Shown: in pieces, positions 55,075-64,000 of the stretch
Numbering within the stretch: the first letter of the stretch is position 1
Layout of the letters: every line of letters begins with the position of its first letter
Assembly: GCF_019802085.1 (NCBI RefSeq)
Contig: NZ_JAHVHV010000005.1
Coordinates: forward strand, 62,001 to 126,000
Length of the DNA stretch: 64,000 bases
Direction of reading: 5' to 3'
Source of the DNA: Ferrimonas balearica
GTDB taxonomy: Bacteria > Pseudomonadota > Gammaproteobacteria > Enterobacterales > Shewanellaceae
Notes under the pieces: model-generated
Told to the model about the DNA's origin: nothing
Seen by the model: only the letters and a program-made list of their open reading frames with translations
The model's database searches: none
Position numbers and translations under genes: made by a program

Positions 55075-57732
55075 ATGGGCAAATCCCTGGTAATTGTGGA
55101 GTCGCCAGCCAAGGCGAAAACCATTAACAAGTATCTCGGCAAGGACTTCGTCGTGAAGTCCTCGGTGGGTCACATCCGTGACCTGCCCACCTCTGGCAGC
55201 CAGAGCACCGCCAAGGTTCCCCCGGCCAAAAGCCCCGCCGAGGTCCGGAAGATGGACCCGGAGACCAAGGCCGCGTACAAGCGCGAGCGGGACTACCAGA
55301 GCCTGATCGGCCGCATGGGGATCGACCCCGAGCACGGCTGGGCCGCCAACTACCAGGTGCTGCCGGGTAAGGAAAAGGTGGTCAAGGAGCTGCAGACCCT
55401 GGCCGAGAAAGCCGACACCGTCTACCTCGCAACGGATTTGGATAGAGAGGGGGAGGCGATCGCCTGGCACCTGCAGGAGGTGATTGGCGGCGATCCGGAG
55501 CGCTACCGTCGCGTGGTGTTCAATGAGATCACCAAAACCGCCATCCAGGAGGCCTTCTCCCACCCGCTGCACCTGAACGACGACAAGGTCAGCGCCCAGC
55601 AGGCCCGCCGCTTCCTGGACCGGGTGGTGGGCTTTATGGTCTCGCCCCTGCTGTGGAAGAAGCTGGCTCGCGGCCTCTCCGCCGGCCGGGTGCAGTCCGT
55701 GGCCGTGCGACTGGTGGTGGAGCGGGAGCGGGAGATCCGCGCCTTCGTTCCGGAGGAGTTTTGGGACCTGCACGCCGACTTGACCAGCGCTTCTGGTGAC
55801 GCCCTGCGGATGCAGGTGGCCAAGTTCCGTGGCGCCACCCTCAAGATGGCCAATCAGCAGGATGCCGACACCGCTGTGGCGGCGCTGTCCGGTGCCCAGT
55901 ATCAGATCACCGGTCGTGAGGACAAGCCCAGTCAGAGCAAGCCCTCCGCGCCCTTTATCACCTCCACCCTGCAGCAGGCGGCCAGCACCCGCCTGGGCTT
56001 CGGGGTGAAGAAAACCATGACCCTGGCGCAGCGGCTCTACGAAGCGGGCCACATCACCTACATGCGTACCGACTCCACCAACCTGAGCAAAGAGGCGGTG
56101 GAGAGTGCCCGGGGCTTTATCGCCAGCGAGTACGGTGAGCACTACCTGCCCAAGGCGCCCAATTTGTACGGTGCCAAGCAGGGAGCCCAGGAGGCGCACG
56201 AAGCGATTCGACCCTCCGACGTGGGCGTCAAGGCCGCCAGCCTCAGCACCATGGAGCGGGACGCCCAGCGTCTGTATGAGCTGATCTGGCGCCAGTTCGT
56301 GGCCTGCCAGATGGTGCCGGCCAAGTACGACTCCACCACGGTGACCGCCACCGCCGGTGAGTACGAGCTCAAGGCCAAGGGCCGCATCCTGGTGTTCGAC
56401 GGCTGGACCCGGGTTCAGCCGCCTGCGGGCCGCAAGTCCGACGAGGACGCCACCTTGCCGGCGGTGCAGGTGGGCGACGCCATGACCATGAAGGCGCTGG
56501 ATCCCAAGCAGCACTTCACCAAGCCGGTGGCCCGTTTCAACGAGGCGTCCCTGGTGAAGGAGCTGGAGAAGCGCGGCATTGGCCGTCCCTCCACCTACGC
56601 GGCCATCATCTCCACCATCCAGGATCGGGGCTACGTGCGGGTGGAAAACCGCCGTTTCTTCGCCGAAAAGATGGGGGAGATCGTGACCGACCGCCTGGTG
56701 GAGAACTTCTCTCACCTGCTCAACTACGACTTCACCGCCGACATGGAGCAGACCCTGGATAAGATCGCCCAGGGCACGCTGGACTGGAAATCGGTGCTGG
56801 ACGAGTTCTACACCGACTTTACCGACCAGCTGAACCTGGCGGAGCAGGCCCCGGAAGAGGGGGGCATGCGGGCCAACCAGATGGTGATGACCGACATCGC
56901 TTGCCCCACCTGTGGCCGGCCCATGGGGATCCGTACCGCCACCACCGGGGTGTTCCTCGGCTGCAGCGGCTATGCCCTGCCGCCCAAGGAGCGCTGCAAG
57001 ACCACCATCAACCTGACCCCGGGGGAGGAGGCGGAAGCCATCACCTCCGACGATCAGGAAGCCGCGGCCCTGGTCACCAAGCGCCGCTGCAGTAAGTGCG
57101 AAAGCACCATGGACAGCTACCTCATCGATGAGACCCGCAAGTTGCACGTGTGCGGCAACAACCCGGTGTGCGATGGCTACGAGGTGGAAACCGGCACCTT
57201 CAAGATCAAGGGCTACGACGGTCCGGTGATCGAGTGCGACCGCTGTGGCAGCGACATGGAGCTGAAAAACGGCCGCTTCGGCAAGTACTTTGCCTGTACC
57301 GACAGCAAGGAAACCGGCTGTAAGAACACCCGCAAGCTGCTCAAGAGCGGCGAGGTGGCGCCGCCGAAGGAAGATCCGGTGCAGTTGCCGGAGCTGCCCT
57401 GTGAGAAATCCGACGCCCACTTCGTGCTGCGTGATGGCGCCGCCGGCCTCTTCCTGGCCGCCAGCACCTTCCCCAAGAGCCGCGAGACCCGGGCGCCCAA
57501 GGTGGCCGAACTCAAGCGCTTCAAGGACCGCATCTCACCCAAGTTCTACTACCTGGCGGAGGCCCCCCAGGCGGATCCCGATGGCAACCCGGCGGTGGTG
57601 AAGTTCAGCCGCAAGACCAAGGAGCAGTACGTGGCGTCCGAGGTCAATGGCAAGGCCACCGGCTGGATCGCCCGCTTCGAGAACAGCCGCTGGGTGGAAG
57701 AGCAGACCAAGAAGAGCAAGGCCAAGAAATAA
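55075..57732 (+). CDS. topA: DNA topoisomerase I
   Basis: An 885-residue type IA topoisomerase that relaxes negative supercoils. The ATG at 55075 begins [21 protein letters not shown] (Toprim); the frame opens earlier at 54976 but without family similarity. [15 protein letters not shown] holds the metal-binding acidic residues and the nucleophile is Tyr-329 in [10 protein letters not shown]. Three C-terminal zinc ribbons follow, with [16 protein letters not shown] and ECDRCGSDM as their first Cys pairs, then two further DNA-binding ribbons. Confidence 0.98.
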   Translation: MGKSLVIVESPAKAKTINKYLGKDFVVKSSVGHIRDLPTSGSQSTAKVPPAKSPAEVRKMDPETKAAYKRERDYQSLIGRMGIDPEHGWAANYQVLPGKEKVVKELQTLAEKADTVYLATDLDREGEAIAWHLQEVIGGDPERYRRVVFNEITKTAIQEAFSHPLHLNDDKVSAQQARRFLDRVVGFMVSPLLWKKLARGLSAGRVQSVAVRLVVEREREIRAFVPEEFWDLHADLTSASGDALRMQVAKFRGATLKMANQQDADTAVAALSGAQYQITGREDKPSQSKPSAPFITSTLQQAASTRLGFGVKKTMTLAQRLYEAGHITYMRTDSTNLSKEAVESARGFIASEYGEHYLPKAPNLYGAKQGAQEAHEAIRPSDVGVKAASLSTMERDAQRLYELIWRQFVACQMVPAKYDSTTVTATAGEYELKAKGRILVFDGWTRVQPPAGRKSDEDATLPAVQVGDAMTMKALDPKQHFTKPVARFNEASLVKELEKRGIGRPSTYAAIISTIQDRGYVRVENRRFFAEKMGEIVTDRLVENFSHLLNYDFTADMEQTLDKIAQGTLDWKSVLDEFYTDFTDQLNLAEQAPEEGGMRANQMVMTDIACPTCGRPMGIRTATTGVFLGCSGYALPPKERCKTTINLTPGEEAEAITSDDQEAAALVTKRRCSKCESTMDSYLIDETRKLHVCGNNPVCDGYEVETGTFKIKGYDGPVIECDRCGSDMELKNGRFGKYFACTDSKETGCKNTRKLLKSGEVAPPKEDPVQLPELPCEKSDAHFVLRDGAAGLFLAASTFPKSRETRAPKVAELKRFKDRISPKFYYLAEAPQADPDGNPAVVKFSRKTKEQYVASEVNGKATGWIARFENSRWVEEQTKKSKAKK

Positions 57733-57763
57733 GCCTAAGGCGCCCCAGGGCGCCGTGCTCTGA

Positions 57764-57796
57764 CAAAAAAAGGCAGCCGGATGGCTGCCTTTTTTC
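57764..57796. terminator. Bidirectional terminator after topA
   Basis: AGGCAGCC, GGAT, GGCTGCCT with A7 and T6 flanks. Confidence 0.9.
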
Positions 57797-57808
57797 GTGG
57801 CCGCTGTC

Positions 57809-58573
57809 TTACCACTTCTTTTTCGGCTGGAACAGCTGGTCGAGGTCGTCCTTCTGGGGCTTTTCGCTCACCTGGTGCAGGTTGGATTTCTGCTGGGAGT
57901 CGATCGCCTCGAGCTGCTCGTTGGCCTTGGCCAGCATGGTGTCGCGGAACAGGTGATCGGCGCTGGCCTGGCTGTTGAGGGTGGCCACCAGCTTGGAGAG
58001 CAGCTGTTTGGCGGAACCGAGTTGGTCGAGCTGCATGGCGGTGCGGGCCCGCTCGTAGAGCACGGTGCTGTTGATGCGCATCTGCAGCTGGTCGATGCGG
58101 TGGTTCTCCTCGACGTAGCGCTCGTGGGGCAGACGGCTTTTGCTGTGCTCGTTGCGCACCACCGCCTTAAGGCGTTTGAGGGTCTGCACCATCGCCAGGA
58201 TCTGCTTCTCGTTGCTGGGCACCATAAAGCTGTCCAGGGAGCTGGGCTGATCGGTCTGCTTGGCCAGGTTGCTTAATTGGGCCTGGATGTCCGCCTGACG
58301 TCGGGCCAGATCGGCGTTTTTCGGATCCAGCTGCAAGGCGGCGGCCAGGGCGTCGAGGATCCGCTGGTTCAGGGTGGTCAGCAGGATGTAGGTGAATGGC
58401 AGCACCGCCGCCATGGAGAGGATCTGCTCGCTCTCCTCGATGATGGCGCGTTGCTTGGCCATCTCCTGGCGCTTGAGACTTTCCACCTGTTCCTTGTGTT
58501 GCTGGATGAGGTTGATGCCAATCACCAGCAGTAACAGGGCACCGAGAAGCAGCATGACGAGAGTAAAGGACAT
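57809..58573 (-). CDS. Membrane-anchored coiled-coil protein of unknown function
   Basis: A 254-residue protein. The ATG at 58573 starts MSFTLVMLLLGALLLLVIGINLIQ, a single N-terminal membrane helix. The rest is long charged helices (HKEQVESLKRQEMAKQRAII; YVEENHRIDQLQMRINSTVL; LGSAKQLLSKLVATLN) with one further moderately hydrophobic stretch (MAAVLPFTYILLTTLNQRIL). The C-terminal DDLDQLFQPKKKW is strongly patterned. I do not recognise a named family; similar proteins occur next to topA/cysB in marine relatives, which is recollection, not a search. Confidence 0.7.
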   Translation of the reverse strand: MSFTLVMLLLGALLLLVIGINLIQQHKEQVESLKRQEMAKQRAIIEESEQILSMAAVLPFTYILLTTLNQRILDALAAALQLDPKNADLARRQADIQAQLSNLAKQTDQPSSLDSFMVPSNEKQILAMVQTLKRLKAVVRNEHSKSRLPHERYVEENHRIDQLQMRINSTVLYERARTAMQLDQLGSAKQLLSKLVATLNSQASADHLFRDTMLAKANEQLEAIDSQQKSNLHQVSEKPQKDDLDQLFQPKKKW

Positions 58574-58826
58574 GGTCGGTTCAACCTGTGTTTTTGGTTC
58601 GAGTTCGCGGTTTGGTCGGGGCAGAACGCGGGCCTTGAGGTGCCATCCGAGGCTTGGGCTCAAGAAGGAGAAAGTGCCTTAAAAGCCACTGATAATCCTG
58701 CATCAATCCAACCTGACACATGCTACACCAATGCGCCTGGGGCTGCACCCTCGCCAGGGTCAGGATGGGCTGAATATACTTATTCCGATTTGATTATTTT
58801 TAAGGGTAGGCCTATAACTTAAGTGA

Positions 58827-59825
<999 letters not shown>

Positions 59826-59841
59826 GCCTCGAAGCCAAACA

Positions 59842-59871
59842 AAAACGCCCGGCCAATTGGCCGGGCGTTTT
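59842..59871. terminator. Bidirectional terminator between cysB and sdaA
   Basis: AAAACGCCCGGCC, AATT, GGCCGGGCGTTTT, a perfect 13-bp stem. Confidence 0.92.
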
Positions 59872-59888
59872 GCGTTGGTCGTGTGCAC

Positions 59889-61262
<1,374 letters not shown>

Positions 61263-61298
61263 CTTTCTTCCCTGTCAGGTCATCTTGGTCTTGGCGGA

Positions 61299-61307
61299 TG
61301 GTACACT
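61299..61307 (+). promoter_or_regulatory. Extended -10 promoter of nagZ-ycfP
   Basis: TGG-TACACT, an extended -10 with a poor -35, 56 bases before the nagZ ATG. Confidence 0.45.
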
Positions 61308-61362
61308 AGGTGCCAGGAGACACCCAATCCGATGACTGAAATTCTTTACCTTGGAGAGTAAC

Positions 61363-62370
61363 ATGGGTCCATTGATGGCCGACCTGGTTGGACTGGAGCT
61401 CACCGAACTCGACCGCGCCCTGCTCGATTGTGACAGTGTAGGCGGCCTCATCCTCTTTTCCCGCAACTTTGCCCACCTTGATCAGCTCTCTGAGCTGGTG
61501 GCCGCGGTGCGTGCGCGCCGGCCGGAGCTGCTGCTGGCGGTGGATCACGAGGGGGGCCGGGTGCAGCGTTTTCGCGAAGGGTTCACCCTGCTGCCGGCGG
61601 TGGCCCAGCTGGAGCGGGCGGCCGAGGGCGATCAGTCTCAGGCCCAAGCCTGGGCGGAGCAGCTCGGTTGGCTGATGGCCAGTGAGCTGCGCGCCTTTGA
61701 CATCGACTTCAGTTTTGCGCCGGTGCTGGATCTGAACGGCATCTCCCAGGTGATTGGTGAGCGGGCCTTCGGCGCCACGCCAGAGTCGGTGACCGCGCTG
61801 GCGGGCGCCTACATCGACGGCATGCACAGGGCCGGCATGGCCTGCGTGGGCAAGCACTTTCCCGGTCACGGCAGCGTCGAGGCCGACTCCCACCTGGCGG
61901 CCCCGGTGGACTCCCGCCCCATGGCGGCCATCGAGGCCCAGGATCTGCGCCCCTTCGTGGCGCTGAAAGCGCAGCTCGAGGCGGTGATGCCCGCCCATGT
62001 GACCTATCCTGCGGTGGATGACCGGCCCGCCGGTTACTCCGAGGTGTGGCTCAAGGGAGTGTTGCGAGAGCGCTTGGGGTATTCGGGCCTTATCTTTTCC
62101 GATGATCTGGGCATGGCCGGCGCCGCCGGCGCCGGGAACTACCTCAAACGGGTGCACGCCGCCCTGACCGCCGGCTGCGACATCGCCCTTATCTGCAACC
62201 AGGGCGAGGCGGCCCTGGCGGTGGCCCAGGTGCTGGCCCCCTGGCCCGAGGTGCCGACGCGGGTGAGCGCAATGCGGGGGCGTCCTGCCCCGGATTGGGC
62301 CTCCCTCAGGGCCAGCCTAGAATGGCAGCAGGCGGCGGCCCTGGCAGAGCGCCTGCGCGCGTTTCAGTAA
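61363..62370 (+). CDS. nagZ: Beta-N-acetylglucosaminidase
   Basis: A 335-residue GH3 enzyme that removes GlcNAc from muropeptides in the cytoplasm during peptidoglycan recycling. [23 protein letters not shown] and [15 protein letters not shown] carry the family residues, including the acid/base His, and VIFSDDLGM-type sequence ([11 protein letters not shown]) holds the nucleophile Asp. GGAGAG precedes the ATG at 61363. Confidence 0.97.
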   Translation: MGPLMADLVGLELTELDRALLDCDSVGGLILFSRNFAHLDQLSELVAAVRARRPELLLAVDHEGGRVQRFREGFTLLPAVAQLERAAEGDQSQAQAWAEQLGWLMASELRAFDIDFSFAPVLDLNGISQVIGERAFGATPESVTALAGAYIDGMHRAGMACVGKHFPGHGSVEADSHLAAPVDSRPMAAIEAQDLRPFVALKAQLEAVMPAHVTYPAVDDRPAGYSEVWLKGVLRERLGYSGLIFSDDLGMAGAAGAGNYLKRVHAALTAGCDIALICNQGEAALAVAQVLAPWPEVPTRVSAMRGRPAPDWASLRASLEWQQAAALAERLRAFQ

Positions 62371-62405
62371 AAAACCATCCAACCGAGTCAAGAAGGAGTC
62401 TACCG

Positions 62406-62978
62406 GTGATCATCTATCTGCACGGCTTTGATGCCACCAGCCCCGGCAATCACGAGAAGGTGATGCAGTTGCAGTTTATCGATGAGGATGTGCGCTTTTT
62501 GAGCTACTCCACGCTGCACCCCAAGCACGACATGCAGCACCTGCTCAAGGAGGTGGATAAACAGCTCAAGCTGTCGGACGACCCGGCGCCGCTCATTGTC
62601 GGGGTAGGCCTGGGAGGCTACTGGGCTGAGCGGGTGGGTTTTCTCTGCGGCATCCGCGCGGCGATGTTCAACCCCAACCTCTGGCCGGAGGAGAACATGG
62701 CCGGCAAGATCGACCGCCCGGAGGAGTACGCCGACATCCGCAGCAAGTGCGTCAGCCAGTTTCGCGATAAGAATCGGGGGCGGGCACTGGTGGTGCTGGC
62801 CCGCCAGGATGAGGTGCTGGACACCGGTCGCATCGAGCAGACCCTGGCCCCTTACTACTCGGTGGTGTGGGACGAGGAGCAGAGCCACAAGTTCAAGTCC
62901 ATCAGCGGCCACCTGCAGCGACTCAAGGCCTTCAAGCAGGAAGACGCTTCCGGTGGTGCGCAAAATCTGACCGTGTGA
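62406..62978 (+). CDS. ycfP: YcfP (UPF0227) alpha/beta-hydrolase-like protein
   Basis: A 190-residue protein starting with GTG at 62406, seven bases after [60 protein letters not shown] and [11 protein letters not shown] are nearly identical to Escherichia coli YcfP. The usual GxSxG elbow is VGLGG here, so classical esterase activity is doubtful. Downstream of nagZ, as in enteric bacteria. Confidence 0.95.
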   Translation: MIIYLHGFDATSPGNHEKVMQLQFIDEDVRFLSYSTLHPKHDMQHLLKEVDKQLKLSDDPAPLIVGVGLGGYWAERVGFLCGIRAAMFNPNLWPEENMAGKIDRPEEYADIRSKCVSQFRDKNRGRALVVLARQDEVLDTGRIEQTLAPYYSVVWDEEQSHKFKSISGHLQRLKAFKQEDASGGAQNLTV

Positions 62979-63311
62979 GCCCTTTCATTCCATGTTTTTT
63001 GGTAATGGGGTTATGTAAAGGTTGCATTTGGGTGGCCTGGCGGTAACCTTTGGTTCCGCAGGCGTATGGATTGGGCCTGTTCCGATCCACCATGGCACCC
63101 CTAGGGGAGCGGGCGTGTGTGTCACCCGCTGAGCCATACCGCCTTTGCGTTTGTCGCCCGATGCAGCTAACAGCGGTTTCGTTAGCTGCTTTTTTCCCCC
63201 TCTTTTTCCTTCCCGCTACCGGTTCCACTGGACGCCGCTGCGCCCTTTCGCTAAAACATTCTTATGCCTGAGAAAAGTGCGAAACCTGTTTCAGGGGTAA
63301 AGGGGTGAATA
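62979..63311. other. Intergenic region with a structured-RNA candidate
   Basis: No gene. It contains a series of hairpins (63017-63051, 63067-63089, near 63115-63145) and a clear terminator at 63163-63195, upstream of acyP. A weak promoter match (TTCCAT at 62988-62993, 18 bases, TATGTA at 63012-63017) precedes it. Confidence 0.5.
63163..63195 (+). terminator. Terminator in the ycfP-acyP gap
   Basis: GCAGCTAAC, nine-base loop, GTTAGCTGC, then six T. It may end the nagZ-ycfP transcript or an independent small RNA. Confidence 0.8.
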
Positions 63312-63584
63312 ATGAAGAAAATCCTGGCGAGGGTCACCGGTGAAGTTCAGGGCGTCTGGTTTCGGGCGTCCACCCGGCAGGAGGCCAAGCGGCTGGGGGT
63401 GACCGGTTACGTCCGTAACCTGTCTGACGGCTCGGTGGAGATCCTGGCCCAGGGAGGTGACCACGCTGTGGAGGCGCTGATCGACTGGGCTCACCATGGG
63501 CCACAGGAGGCCGCCGTCATGGATGTGCTGGTCAGCGACTACGACGGCGACGATCTCTACCTGGATTTCGAAATCACGGATTGA
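63312..63584 (+). CDS. acyP: Acylphosphatase
   Basis: A 90-residue enzyme hydrolysing acyl phosphates. GEVQGVWFRASTRQEAKRLGVTGYVRNLSDGSVEI contains the catalytic Arg-18 and Asn-36 in the usual spacing. The C-terminus is acidic (VSDYDGDDLYLDFEITD). It overlaps the convergent csiV gene by 11 bases. Confidence 0.95.
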   Translation: MKKILARVTGEVQGVWFRASTRQEAKRLGVTGYVRNLSDGSVEILAQGGDHAVEALIDWAHHGPQEAAVMDVLVSDYDGDDLYLDFEITD

Positions 63585-64000
63585 GTGTTGCCTGGGGCGT
63601 CACTTCGGCCTCGGGCGCCACCGCTTCCGGCTGCGTCATGCGCCGGATCTGCACCACCAGACCCAGCTGGGGATGATCAAAGTAGTGGATCTCCCGGCTG
63701 CGCACCCGACGGTTTTGCTCCAGCGGAATGGTCAGCAAGAACGGCTCCGCCTCCTCTTCCACAGCCACGTCCGCCGTCAAGGCATCGGGGTCCTGTTCCA
63801 GGGACTCGGTTTTCCACACCCGCTTCCCCTCCTGGCGCAGATCCAGCCGGGTCTCGATAAAGAGAAAGTGATCCAGGTAGATCCTCAGCCAGCCATTGAG
63901 CTCCCACACCGGGTCCGCTTGAGCGCCGCTGCTGGGGCTGAAGCCGGTGAAGAAGTCGAACTGGGAGAGCAGGTCATCCTCCGGCGGGTGCAGGTGGCCC
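63574..64000 (-). CDS. csiV: CsiV-family protein (5' end cut by window)
   Basis: The frame is open from base 64000 down to a stop at 63574, giving about 141 C-terminal residues. FDFFTGFSPSS is followed by ELNGWLRIYLDHFLFIETRLDLR and REIHYFDHPQLGLVVQIRRM, the repeated pattern of CsiV proteins. In Shewanella CsiV is a small peptidoglycan-binding partner needed for LpoA/Pbp1a function. The N-terminus and signal peptide are outside the window. Confidence 0.75.
   Translation of the reverse strand, partial: GHLHPPEDDLLSQFDFFTGFSPSSGAQADPVWELNGWLRIYLDHFLFIETRLDLRQEGKRVWKTESLEQDPDALTADVAVEEEAEPFLLTIPLEQNRRVRSREIHYFDHPQLGLVVQIRRMTQPEAVAPEAEVTPQATLNP

Noticed and set aside
63100-63150. Resemblance of ACCCGCTGAGCC to a TPP riboswitch segment
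   Set aside because: The other conserved THI-box elements are missing or in the wrong order, and the downstream gene acyP is unrelated to thiamine.

Overview
The window is a GC-rich (roughly 60-65 %, by eye), densely packed chromosomal segment of a gammaproteobacterium. Gene content and order (gltX followed by Ala/Glu/Val tRNAs; tesA/ybbA/ybbP; yfcH-folX; yfbV-ackA-pta; pflBA; trp operon divergent from rnm-yciO-scpAB-rluB-yciK-sohB-topA-cysB) resemble enteric bacteria but with marine Alteromonadales features: a VolA-type surface lipase, OFA transporter, two DUF1538 proteins and CsiV. A Ferrimonas/Shewanella-like organism is the best guess. This is inferred from synteny and composition, not from a database search. 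No prophage, IS element, CRISPR array or rRNA was seen. Both ends cut a gene (a LysR regulator at the left, csiV at the right).

Layout. 1-2318: LysR regulator, MFS exporter with a perfect 26-bp inverted repeat before its start, and a small unknown gene. 2420-5257: gltX and an 11-gene tRNA array (5 Glu-TTC, 3 Val-TAC, 3 Ala-GGC) containing a 340-bp-period tandem duplication. 5286-12593: tesA diverging from ybbA-ybbP, yfcH-folX, a TqsA-like transporter overlapping a methyltransferase, and a small gene. 12900-17639: a 32-codon candidate gene with its own terminator, gamma-glutamyltransferase, a lipoprotein, and a four-gene operon of two DUF1538 antiporter subunits, a PII-like protein and a CBS protein.

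17787-31376 is a mixed-acid/pyruvate block: ackA-pta, pflB-pflA, a YhdT/PanF-like Na+ symporter, a MarR-like regulator and an OFA-family carrier, interspersed with xthA-yciI and an orphan CbiM-like permease. The notable signal here is a set of PdhR/LldR-type palindromes (TTGGT-N3-ACCAA type): upstream of pflB, between the divergent pflB and symporter genes, and just downstream of the OFA -10 element. FNR-like TGAT-CCGG-ATCA palindromes accompany them. The sites suggest a local pyruvate/lactate-responsive and anaerobic regulon.

33112-40904 is a complete trp operon headed by a type I-beta DAHP synthase and preceded by a leader peptide with three consecutive Trp codons and an attenuator, so the first step of aromatic synthesis appears to share tryptophan attenuation. 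40975-59825 follows the enteric rnm-to-cysB order but is interrupted by a VolA-like lipase, a dicarboxylate/amino-acid symporter, an Ig-like lipoprotein and astB. 59889-64000 holds sdaA, nagZ-ycfP, a highly structured intergenic region ending in a terminator (candidate ncRNA or leader), acyP and csiV.
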